Positions 38,166-47,792 of a DNA stretch of 64,000 nucleotides are shown here, one piece after another; position 1 is the stretch's first letter, and each line of letters begins with the position of its first letter. The stretch is from NCBI RefSeq assembly GCF_019649055.1, contig NW_026570234.1, positions 1,426,001 to 1,490,000 of the forward strand, given 5' to 3'. A program made the translations under genes and the position numbers. The DNA is from Paramacrobiotus metropolitanus. Its lineage: Eukaryota; Tardigrada; Eutardigrada; Parachela; Macrobiotidae. Under the pieces are notes generated by a model. That model did no database searches and had not been told where the DNA came from. It saw only the letters and a list, made by a program, of their open reading frames with translations.

Positions 38166-40264
38166 TTGAGTACCACAGAGGTCCGAGTCATAAACATCCC
38201 AGCACCGGAGATACCGGAACCGACCATTCGGACCGTCAACACGGCGGAGGAGGACGAGTTGGAAGTCGAAGAACACTCCCACCTCCACCCGAACCGAACA
38301 CGGAACTTCGGAAAGCGCAGTTGCGAGACCCACAACTACGCAAAATCATTGACGAACTGGAACACCCAGAGAACCTTGACCATAGGTCGCAACATCTGGA
38401 ACATTATCAGATGGCGCAAGGAGTTTTGTACAGATTGAAGACCATCAACACAAAGTTGGAACGGTGCTTCGTCGTACCACTCTTTATGCGTAATCAAATC
38501 ATCCGATCACTCCACGATGGAAAAACCGGAAACCATTTCGGACGGGAGAAGACGATCGAAGCGCTGAAGCTGCGTTACTATTGGCCACGGATGAATACCG
38601 ACGCCATTGCCTACATTGAGAAATGCCGACAGTGCATTATGACTAATAAGCAACGACGCCCACCACCTGGTAAACTCCAGAAGATGGAAGTCGGTGAAGC
38701 CTGGTATCGCATTATGCGGACTTCAAAGGTCCTCTTCCTCGAACGGAGACGAAGGGATACCAGTATATCGCAGTGGTAACCGACCAGCTGACGAAGTTCA
38801 CCGTAGCTCGGGCAACAAAGACGAACACCGCGAGGGAATTCGAACGGTTCTTCGTCAGGACGTCCTCCTGAAATACGGAATGCCGACCTTCATCCACTCG
38901 GACAGAGGACACACTTCACAGCGAAGACGTTCGCTAAGGTCGCCTGGATCTTCGGCATCCAACATACGCTCGGAACCGCCCATCATCCGGAAGGACAAGG
39001 ACAAGTCGAACGGCAAATGCAAACGATATGGGACGGAATCAGGAAGTTCTGCGACGTAAAGGACGGACACCGATGGCACAGAGCCTTGGATTATGTCGTC
39101 TGCGGAATGAACCGAGCCGTCCACGCCGCGACTAAGTTCTCACCGTTCTACATGTTGTATGGTCGACAAATGACCATGCCACAGGACATAGTGGCCAGAA
39201 CGAATACACCGGAAACCTTTACGGATAAAGAACAATATATCCGACGGATTAAAGAACGACTTCAACGTTCGCACGAGATTGCTCGCATCAACATTGATGA
39301 AGCGTTCGAACGGAACGCCGAGCACTACAACAAGAAGAAGTCGAACCCGACCTTCAAACCGAGGGATAAGGTAACGGTAGAATTCCCGACCAAGGACCCA
39401 GCTCGGAAGGAACGCTATGATGGAGTTTGGACGGTCATCAACTACGTTGGCCCAAACAACTTGCTCCTCCGATGCGAAGACGGACGTGAAGATACGGTAG
39501 CCGTCGACCGAGTTAAACATTGCCGAGTCGAGACAAGTCGACCAGCAACTCGGTCAACCGGCCCAGTAGCCGACCCGACAGAAGGGAAAGCTACTCGGAA
39601 GCCGAAGAAAAAAACGGAAGAAACCGTCGAAAATCCTTCGAATCCGACCAACGATGCGGATAAAACCGAACCGAAGGTGAAGAACAAGCGAGGTCGACCT
39701 CGGAAGAAACCTCCGACCGACTTCGAGACACCGGCACTGAAGGAACTTCAGAAGCAAGATGTGATAGCTGCCGACCCAGCACCGACCTCGGAGGAAGTCG
39801 ACGAGCACAAAGCTCAGCCGACCACCGAGCAACCGAAGAAATCGGATGATAAGTCGGAAACGCCGGTCCAGCCAGCCAACCAACCAACGGAGGAACCGAA
39901 GTCGGCAACAAAGCCAGCTCGGAAAAAGAGGGCGGTAAAGAAAACCGACTCGTCGGCATCGACCACAGAGGCCGTCGTAGCCGACTCGGCAGTCCAACCG
40001 ACTAAGCCAAAACGCAAGTATATAAAGCGGAAGGTCGACTTACCTAGTACACCGGCGCCGACCATGGAAGTCGTAGCAGCCGACCAGGCAGTCGAACCGA
40101 CTAAGCCGAAGCGGAAGTACGGAACAGCTAAGAAACCGAAGCTAACGGCACAACAGATGCTGGAGGAAACAGAAGTCGCTGAAGATGAAGCCCATGGAAA
40201 TCCTCGAACGAATTACCGAAGGACGGGCGGACTCGGAGAAACCAGTCAAAACAGCAAAACCTAA
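38166..40264 (+). pseudogene. Integrase with GPY/F-like module and AT-hook tail
   Basis: Integrase joins the cDNA ends to host DNA. The N-terminal zinc domain lies in 38321-38779, with HDGKTGNHFG and the Cys pair C-R-Q-C at 38624-38635. The catalytic core is read in pieces: one shift falls near 38700 and others near 38925-39010. The frame 39017-40264 is intact and holds the end of the core (LDYVVCGMNRAVHAATKFSPFYMLYGR), a basic helix, and a GPY/F-like module (RYDGVWTVINYVGPNNLLL). Beyond this about 230 residues are rich in Lys, Pro and Thr, with an AT-hook KRGRPRKK and two copies of PTKPKRKY. There is no chromodomain that I can see. The tail could guide target choice through AT-rich DNA or nucleosomes; this is inference. 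Confidence 0.9.
39686..39709 (+). other. AT-hook in the integrase tail
   Basis: The coded peptide K-R-G-R-P-R-K-K has the G-R-P core with flanking basic residues that defines an AT-hook, a minor-groove DNA-binding motif. Basic repeats at about 40004-40035 and 40100-40130 reinforce the same character. Confidence 0.75.
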
Positions 40265-40453
40265 GACACCCAAAACAGCAGTCATAACAGAACAGACTCA
40301 GTCATGGGCCATAGGTAAAACTTAGAATAAGTTTTAGGTAGCTTAACAGTAGCTAGGTGTAGATGGACCTTTGGTGTCGAAATGGAACCTCTTCAGTTGA
40401 CCGGAACATCTTCAGTTGAATGTACGGGGTTGGTAGAATTCTAACCCGCCGTA

Positions 40454-40470
40454 TTTCCTTTCCTTGACAG
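40454..40470 (+). promoter_or_regulatory. Splice-acceptor-like site before the 3' ORFs
   Basis: A pyrimidine tract ending CTTTCCTTGACAG lies ten bases before an ATG at 40480. Such a site could feed a spliced subgenomic RNA for the downstream ORFs, as env genes use. Only the sequence pattern supports this. Confidence 0.35.
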
Positions 40471-40479
40471 CAAGCGACA

Positions 40480-40975
40480 ATGTCAGGCCGTCACCGACGA
40501 CCCACCTTCCAGCGGATCAAATAGCGGACGTAGTGGCAGCGGATCGAACCGATCACAGCCCTACCCGACTTCATATACGAGTCATCGCTCAACATCGCGA
40601 TCGGATAATTCGCGGTCGGCCACGCAGACGCCTTTACCGCAGACTCGTACGGAAGAGCCCCGAACGGAAGCCTTCACGGTGGACTGCCAACAGTGCATGG
40701 ATAACGCGACGAGGGACAACAACAGAATGCCCTGCGCGTTGTGCATCGTATCCTTTACGAACGAACGAATTTCCGGCACCGGAGCGCAACACCGTGCTCA
40801 GGCGGCGGCACTTTACTTAAATGTTGTCGCTGGCAATTTGAGCGCATACCGGTACCTGGCCGGCAGAGAATACCTGATTAACCAACTGGAGTCATATGAA
40901 CAGGACAATCTGGCTACAATTCAGCGACAACGAGCTCGCGACCCGAGATGGGAAGAAACTCGACCACCAGTCTAA
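40480..40975 (+). pseudogene. First 3' ORF with two CxxC pairs
   Basis: The reading starts at the ATG at 40480, soon needs a frameshift near 40520, and then runs open to 40975. After a Ser/Arg/Thr-rich stretch it carries D-C-Q-Q-C and, about twelve residues later, P-C-A-L-C, a pair of C-x2-C units that could bind zinc, coded about 40682-40745. A helical region (AALYLNVVAGNLSAYRYLAG) follows. I recognise no family. It lies after integrase, where an envelope would be, but has no membrane segment. Confidence 0.45.
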
Positions 40976-41067
40976 CAAATAGGCTGTTCGAGTATCGCAG
41001 ATGTTGGACCTGCACGTCAACTTGATGACCAGAAGAAGATAAGGAGGTCGATAGGAAGATCGCCACA

Positions 41068-41655
41068 ATGCGAGTCCATCCACCACCGACCGATTTCGAA
41101 CCGGAAATAAAGATTCGGTACAGACACCACACAGGGTCTCCCGACAGTCGGAGAATTAACTCCCAATACGCGATGTTTTGTCGAGATCCGAACCGACCGA
41201 TGACCGGCGCATCTATAACGATGATGATGAATATGCCGGACGGAACTCAACAGCCAGTTACCTTCACACCGGCAACTCAGGAACAGTTGATGGCAATCCC
41301 ACACAGGGCAACGCCAGTGGTCACACAGGCCGTCCAACTGTTTCTCAGCAGATTTCAATCCGGAACTCCCTGGAAATTGCGCTCAACAGCAGCGCCGACC
41401 GAGCAAAACCTTGCGGGACATGATCTTAGACACCCGGATTGGCAGTTGATCTTCGAGACAGAATCGAAGCGCAACGAGCCGTTATCCATGAAGCGGGAAA
41501 GGAGCCAACCAGAGCTCCACCAGGGAAACGTACTGGATCTGGAGAACAGGATCGGACTTACGGTCGACTTAACAAATAAGTCGAAACGTAACGTCATCCC
41601 ACCTGAACAACGGCCGGAAGCTCAACAAGCAGAACACCGGCGAAGTCCAAGCTGA
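41068..41655 (+). CDS. Second 3' ORF of the retroelement, unknown
   Basis: This 195-residue frame has a mixed hydrophobic and polar N-terminal half that could fold (GTQQPVTFTPATQEQLMAIP, then VVTQAVQLFLSRF) and a charged C-terminal half. It shares the CCGAC/GTCGG word style of the element, so it belongs to the element and is not a later insertion. No family is recognised and no membrane segment is present. Confidence 0.42.
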   Translation: MRVHPPPTDFEPEIKIRYRHHTGSPDSRRINSQYAMFCRDPNRPMTGASITMMMNMPDGTQQPVTFTPATQEQLMAIPHRATPVVTQAVQLFLSRFQSGTPWKLRSTAAPTEQNLAGHDLRHPDWQLIFETESKRNEPLSMKRERSQPELHQGNVLDLENRIGLTVDLTNKSKRNVIPPEQRPEAQQAEHRRSPS

Positions 41656-41784
41656 ACTGGCAGCTCAACGGGAGCAGATGGACGTCGACGTAGCCGACCA
41701 GATGGCACAACTGCCACAAGTGGAAGTGCCAATCTGAGAAGACCTCGCTATGACCGAGCTCGACAACAAGGAATCGAGGTCGTC

Positions 41785-42348
41785 ATGCCACACCCTACCG
41801 AAAGGACGAACCACATTATGAACGTCATGAATTACGAGGAACGGTATCGACCACAAATCTGGCGGATGGTAGAAAACCTTCGTCAATTTCTCGTCCGATC
41901 CGGATATCAGGCGCTGTTTGAACAACATCAGTGGCGGTCCGACTTCAACATGAACGCGCACACAGCGCCGAACGTTGAACACCCGTACACCAGATCGAAT
42001 GCGCTGCCGTCGATGACCGACCCGGTCTTGCTGAATGTACCATTGTACAGCCCGGACGGAACACGTGCGAGCCAACTAGGAGCTCGGGAATACTCCCATG
42101 ACGAGTTGGAGAGTGTTGCCCAGTTCGTCATCACGGACGCACACCCAGCCTTTGTAATCACCGCGGCTCGGGCAGCACTGGATTTAACCCAGTATCTTCC
42201 GGAAGGAGAAGTTGACACGGCCCAGGACGGAGTCACGGCATTCCTGCGATTTATCTTCGCAGCTCGACTTGGCAATTATTACTGCCATTATACATTATAC
42301 GGCTTGTACCAGAACGAGATGATACCAGCGGCTGTGGAGACCTCGTAG
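41785..42348 (+). CDS. Third 3' ORF of the retroelement, unknown globular protein
   Basis: This 187-residue frame looks like a folded protein: MVENLRQFLVRSGYQALFEQ, then VLLNVPLY, VAQFVITDAHPAFVITAARA and AFLRFIFAARLGNYYCHY. Helices alternate with polar turns throughout, and low-complexity sequence is absent. I recognise no family. It has no signal peptide or membrane segment, so it is not an obvious envelope protein. Its preserved length in a decayed element makes it the best single candidate for a new retroelement-encoded domain in this window. Confidence 0.5.
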   Translation: MPHPTERTNHIMNVMNYEERYRPQIWRMVENLRQFLVRSGYQALFEQHQWRSDFNMNAHTAPNVEHPYTRSNALPSMTDPVLLNVPLYSPDGTRASQLGAREYSHDELESVAQFVITDAHPAFVITAARAALDLTQYLPEGEVDTAQDGVTAFLRFIFAARLGNYYCHYTLYGLYQNEMIPAAVETS

Positions 42349-45300
42349 CCCAACTCGGCACACCGATGAGAAGTGTTATCCTAGCTGTCTGGATGCGTGA
42401 CTTGCTGTACACCACGAACGGTATGCGACAAAGTATGCCTTTCGTGAGGACCACGTAGATCCCAGCGACGTGCAACCCGATTCATCAGCTGGTACCGCGA
42501 AAAGAAAACTTTGCCTAGCGGTTCAGCTCGTCGCCCTACGAACCTTGGATGTCGGATGACATAGCACCCGGCGCACGACCGTTCGCGCTGCGGCTCCGCA
42601 AACAAGCGGCCAGGAATCGAGGAAGAGCAGAGCGGAGCGCCCAGGCCAAGAAACAGATGAGACGACGAGATGTCTCAGCGGAGTGGCCCGGCGACTTGCA
42701 AACCAAGGGACCCGAATATACGGCCACATAACCGACCTGGCCCGGACGACGATGAAGAAGAAGATTACTTCGGCGGCGATAAACCCGTCGAAGTTCACTC
42801 AGCTAGATCGGTTCCCACGGAACTCGATCCCCATTGGAATAACTTTAAGGAGGCATTGCCGAGAAACAGCACAGTCGGACCGACCTTCCGACTGAGAAAC
42901 AGTTTAGCTGAGAAACAGCGCTGTCGAGAACCGACTTCGGAATGGACACTTCTCTTCAGTTCTTTCTTGGAAAACGACCAACCGGCGGACGTCAACGACG
43001 ATTTTGCCGAAAGCCGACTACAAGTCGGCCGGATTCTTTGGTCGGACCCGGAAACGCGTGGTTAGCCCGGGTATTTCGGCTCTTTCACCGTACCGGTACG
43101 TCCCCAAGGAACCTCTGGAACGAACTGGGCAACCGACCCCAGTTCCCCAGCTTGGCAAAGACAGATCGTAACCACATCTGCTAACAAAGCAGATCGTCAA
43201 CCACGTTCTGCGACCATGGAGCCAATAAAGCCCCAATCCGCGTTACATGGAGATTACTCCGGCCAACCGACTCCGGAGAAGAAACCGAGGATTACGCTAA
43301 CATGGCGCGGAACACGTCGCTGCGCGTTCCACGCCATGTTGCAACACCGTGGCAACTTCGGAACCGGGTAGCCGAGCAGCCTTCACCATTGTAAACAGCG
43401 GAAATCCTCGGCCGAGCCGCCAACAGTGCAGGAAGACTCGGATTTGACTAGGTACGGAGCCGACCACAAAGGTCGACTTCGTACTTGCCCATAACTTGGA
43501 GACATAATGGATACTGCTGCGCAAGTCGACCACAAAGGTCGGCAGTGCCGATCACAAAGATCGGTTTTGAGACCCAAACAGTTCGAACTGCAACGATGCA
43601 GATCGTTAAAACCACGATTCGCTACCTCAGACGACCACAAAGATCGACTGAGTATGGTAGCCGACCGACAGAAGTCGATTATGGAGAATGGATGGAAGCT
43701 GGCAGTAGTCACGTGATAATTCAACCGGATTCTCCGTTTGAATCCAGACCTACAGGCTCTGTACCTGGAGATCAACCGCAGTCTCCCCCGGACGACATCG
43801 GGTAAACCAGCCGATTCACCGGTGACCACGACTACGCGCGTCTTTGAACGTGCTGCCATTCCCTGAAGAGGAACAGCGACGGTGATTTGGATACTGGTGT
43901 ACCAACGACTCCGCCGCGACCTGCTTCCCATGTCTCAATGGAACATCCTAGGCAGACCGAGTTAGAATACTCGACCTGCACCCTTTAACGAACCCCGATG
44001 ACGATGACCACCTGCCCGCAACAAGTACCGGCCAATTGGACAGCGTCAGCGGCAAAGAAAATTTCCCGTGGACATGAGTCGTCTACCCCAACAGAAGCGG
44101 CTAGGCGTCACAGGTTCGCGACAAAAAAACAGAATCGATCGACGACCTCAGGGTTCAGCATGAAGTTTAAACCAAGCTCGGCTCGCAACCGGGGCCACAA
44201 AGACCCTTAGCGTTGTGAGCGAGCGCAGTGCATGATGAAACGCCAGTCAATCGGCCAACAGATGCCGGAGCAAATTCTACCGCAGGACTTGGCGGCCCAG
44301 AAGCAGTGATTCGGATTAACCGACCTCAACAGTAGCTCGGATCCGACCTGGAGTTCACGTCAGAAATCACAGAAGGAACGGAGTTGTGTTGCCGAACATC
44401 CTCTGCCAGTCCGAACTGACCGAAGGATGTCCTGACACCAGGACCCGGCCAACTGTAGCCGAACGCACAGAACTCCTAAAATGAAGTTGACAACCACCAG
44501 ATGGAGGTCGGAAGTAAGCGACAACAGCTCAAAACCAACCAGAAGTACGAAATCGACCTCTCAGTGGAAAAACTTACATCCCCGCGGATAGACACAAAGT
44601 ATCCGACCTTGGGAAGTCGGAAAATAGCCGACCTCCGAACTTGGACATGGATATCCGACCTCAAGCTGAAGTCGGAAGTGACCGCACAGTTGATACGACA
44701 ACAAGTCGGCAAAGGCATTTAAGTCAAATCGACCTCTAACGGAAAAATCCGACCTTCGAACGGATGGAGACTAGTTCATCCGACCTTCCGAAGTCGACCA
44801 TAACCGACCACATGTCGGAAGTCGGCAAATTGTCAACATGACGGAAGAAGAACGACAGATATCTGCGGTGGACGAATTCGACTTGAAGGAACTTGTTTAG
44901 CCCCACATGGGCATGTTATTGCAGGTTAACCTAGTCGACCACTGACGGATAGGATAACCGACCTCGACAGAAGGTCGGATAACAACGGAACAGATGGATG
45001 GAAGTCGACTGGACACTTCCATCGCTGAAACTCATAAATTCCGACCGACCTTCGAGCCAGTTCGACTCGGATAGCCCCAAACCAGGCTCGTGGTAGCAGA
45101 TTGAACGGTTGTAACCGACCACTTTTGAACGGAACTGCTGTACATGACGACCACACAGGCCGCATGACTTACATACAGCTTTCTCCGACCTGGACTTTAG
45201 CAATTCGGAACATAGCCGAATTTCCCCAGCCGCCGGTCGACTTACCGGTAGGCCGACCTTGGTCAAACCGACCTCGGTCCTATTCCCATTCAGAGAGGAT

Positions 45301-45975
45301 GCCTCGGCATTTGCAATTGCAACAGTGCCTCTCTATCTCTGACGGACGGATACGAGTCGGAAGTAAGTGTTTAACCGTGCTTATCCGACCTCGGTGAATT
45401 TAACCGGTTACGACGGGTAACCCGGGAACCGATGCCCGGACCCAACTTACCGGATGAAAGTGGACAGGAGACCCCGTGGAGACTCAACTGCCCCGTGGAC
45501 GTCATCCTAGTCGGAATAGGACCCCGGACAGATTTTTTGCATTTTTTTTAGCATTTCTCCTAACAAACGGAATTGTATTTTTCTAGTTCGATCTCTTTAA
45601 CAGATCTGTTTTGTAACCCCTTTTGCTCACTGGAATTGTGATTAAACTTTATTTCATACTTTTTTTCGCGCTGTATACAACTTTCATTACACTTTTCTTT
45701 CACATTGTTCTCCGTTGCCAACAGAAGCAAGAAGCCAGCCAACAGAAGCACCACCGGTCCAACGAAAACGCCCGAGCGGCTTCCGGATTTTTCGGCCGTG
45801 AGTGGTTTCACTCATGGGTTCGGAAGTGAAGAAGGGACGGTCGACCAGACACCGGATTCCTGCCAGGACGCGTACCAGCGACCCCACATTGGGTCCGACT
45901 GGAGAGTTGTGCGGTACTGGTGCGGTACCGAGTCGGAGCATCCTTCGCAGGAGCTCGGATTCCCGCCCAGAGGCA
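42349..45975 (+). other. 3' part of the retroelement, decayed
   Basis: About 3.6 kb separate the last sizeable ORF from the right LTR. Frames stay short (the best is 42670-43065, with a D/E run, DDDEEEDYFGG). The CCGAC/GTCGG words persist to about 45460, then stop where the sequence becomes T-rich (45530-45720). A hydrophobic 30-residue reading near 45623 is too short and isolated to call an envelope. The polypurine tract expected just before the LTR is weak. Confidence 0.5.
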
Positions 45976-46229
45976 TGTCAGAGGCACATGACTGCGCCTG
46001 GTGCATACGGCCCACCATGGACGGTGTTCATGCTTGCCATATCGCCTCTCTCGCTGTACGTACGTGCTGCTGCACTGCACTCATATCCGCTGAAGCGGAT
46101 ATACGCGGCGCACACACTGAGCATACTTGCTCTCTCGTCCCTCTCTCGCAGTATGACTCAGCGTTCATACGCTCGCGTTGGATTGAGTCCAGTCTGCGCA
46201 TCATCACACAGCTGATGGCACACAGCACG
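45976..46229 (+). repeat. Right LTR, truncated
   Basis: This matches the first 256 bases of the left LTR with about four differences: a 4-base gap plus changes near the start, a 2-base gap, one T/A change, and a 4-base insertion. It stops after CACAGCACG, where unrelated sequence begins. The missing part would have held the polyadenylation signal. Confidence 0.92.
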
Positions 46230-47029
46230 ACAAATTCTAACACAAGAGCGGAACCCCAAAGTGAAGTTTTACGTACTATTAAACCATTATTAAAATTTTA
46301 ATAAAATTCACTTCCTGTTTACTTAATACTATCCCCCATCTTCCTAACACGTGTGATTAATTGCAACAAGCCTCGCACATAACTTAAGATTCACCAACAG
46401 ATTTGCAAAACTAATCTAAACTCGCGTGTACATATATATCCCCTTTTATTAAACAATTTGTTCCAAATTATATTGTTATCATCGAACAGATCGATCCCAA
46501 ACCAAACAAAACTTTTACTGGGCGAATCAAAACAAAATACAATTTTGTGTCTTTTAAATCATTGTATTTAATTTCGAAAAAGTGAACGATGCATTCCGCT
46601 ACGACAGCACTCATTACGCTAACCTTTACCTGGACATAGACACCAAAATCGAACCGACACAGGACCTTGAATTACCGACAATCGATGTATCATCCATGGG
46701 AAATGCAGCAACAGCGGGAAAACAGTCTACGCTAAGAATTGCAAGCTTGTGAGGAAACTGTTAGCCCCCGTGTACAAACCTGCTATGAACAATTAATACT
46801 AACTGCTATTGTTTCTTCAAATACGCTGCAACCTGTGAATTTTAAACTGATTTATTTACCCATTCGTAGACCAATATCCATTCATCCGTGCTCAACTTGT
46901 TATCGCACACATGCACTATATAAAGGACTAAAGGTCGCTCTGATTGCATACAACTTAGTTTATGAAATGAGAGTAGACACTGAACAATCTGGTACCGGCG
47001 ATGTTTCAGATCTGCGTCCCTGTCTTTCC
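46230..47029. other. Region right of the truncated LTR
   Basis: No gene is recognised. A protein-like reading of about 60 codons lies at about 46572-46751 (it includes LDIDTKIEPTQDLELPTID) but has no clear start or splice sites. The break between LTR and this DNA marks a deletion or rearrangement. Confidence 0.35.
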
Positions 47030-47400
47030 GTTAACTCTGCGTTAAAACTTAAAAGAGCTCTTATGTTAAAAGAAGTAGTATAATGTAAAACTCATAAATT
47101 ATATTACAGTAATATAATGAATATTTTATCACAGAGCTCCGAGTGTTCCAAAATGCAGACACGTGTAAGCGCCGCAGTTCAAGGGCACTGCGCAGCACGC
47201 GGCAGGCTGGAAGAGGACATCGCAGAATTAGGAAAAAAACAACATCCCTTGAACCCCGCGGTCGTCCAGCGGGAGTGTGCCTTGGTGGCGGAAGATGCTG
47301 GTTTACATGCGTTTACATGCTTTACATGCAAGCCAGCCATCCAACACCCGGCCGGCTGCGCAACTGCTGTACTGACCTTAACAAAGTGGTTTGACAGCGC
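47030..47400 (+). repeat. Dispersed repeat, copy 1
   Basis: This segment resembles 60040-60360 in the same orientation. Shared words include GTTAAAACTTAAAAGA, GGCTGGA(A/G)GAGG(A/G)CATCGC, and GCCACCCATCCA/GCCAGCCATCCA. Identity is clearly below perfect, so the copies are old. Its type is unknown; no coding domain is recognised. Confidence 0.65.
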
Positions 47401-47594
47401 ATTACCAATTTCGCCGGAAACCGGAGCTTTGCGTCACCGGGTAATAACGGGCAGGTCGTACTAGCAGACAACAGCCGCACGTTGGTCCTCACGTTTACCT
47501 TGCGCTGTTAGCCGAGACCTTGAACCACGTTCTGGTGGGTGCGCAGAAAAACGCATGGAAAACCAAATGCGCAAAAGCCGGAGTCGCACGCTAT

Positions 47595-47792
47595 GCCGAA
47601 CTCTATGCGCTCCTGGATCATGCGGTTGGAGTGGCTGACGCTGTGGCAACTCGATGCGGTGATAGGTGCCGTGTAGGCCGAACGGCGAATCCGCTGCCGA
47701 ACTCTATGCGCTCCTGGATCATGCGGTTGGAGTGGCTGACGCTGTGGCAACTCGATGCGGTGATAGGTGCCGTGTAGGCCGAACGGCGAATC
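47595..47792 (+). repeat. 101-bp tandem duplication
   Basis: The block starting GCCGAACTCTATGCGC at 47595 is repeated without visible change from 47696, a period of 101 bases. The second copy ends at GGCGAATC. It lies beyond dispersed-repeat copy 1 and keeps a frame open only by chance. Confidence 0.95.

Larger units (their letters stand above)
26343..46229 (+). mobile_element. Giant Ty3/gypsy-type LTR retroelement
   Basis: About 19.9 kb are bounded by a complete left LTR (26343-26774) and a right LTR truncated after its first 254 bases. In plus-strand order the interior has a primer site, a 1.3-kb leader, a coiled-coil ORF, Gag with a CCHC knuckle, protease, a zinc-finger ORF, linker modules, RT, RNase H and integrase, which is the Ty3/gypsy order. 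About 5.7 kb of further coding-like DNA follows. This is two to three times the usual length for the group. Reading frames are broken many times, so this copy is very likely inactive. The interior differs sharply from host DNA in word use, being packed with CCGACC and GTCGG. Over the aligned LTR part the two copies differ at about four sites, mostly small indels, so insertion is not recent. Confidence 0.92.

Noticed and set aside
28391-40065. Long minus-strand frames opposite the retroelement, such as 32302-32841, 37790-38335 and 39554-39997
   Set aside because: The sense strand encodes recognised gag-pol domains there; the antisense frames follow from its codon bias and have no domains.
45623-45829. 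Hydrophobic reading near the right LTR as a possible envelope transmembrane region
   Set aside because: It is isolated, lacks an ectodomain or signal peptide, and lies in T-rich DNA where Phe and Leu codons arise by chance.
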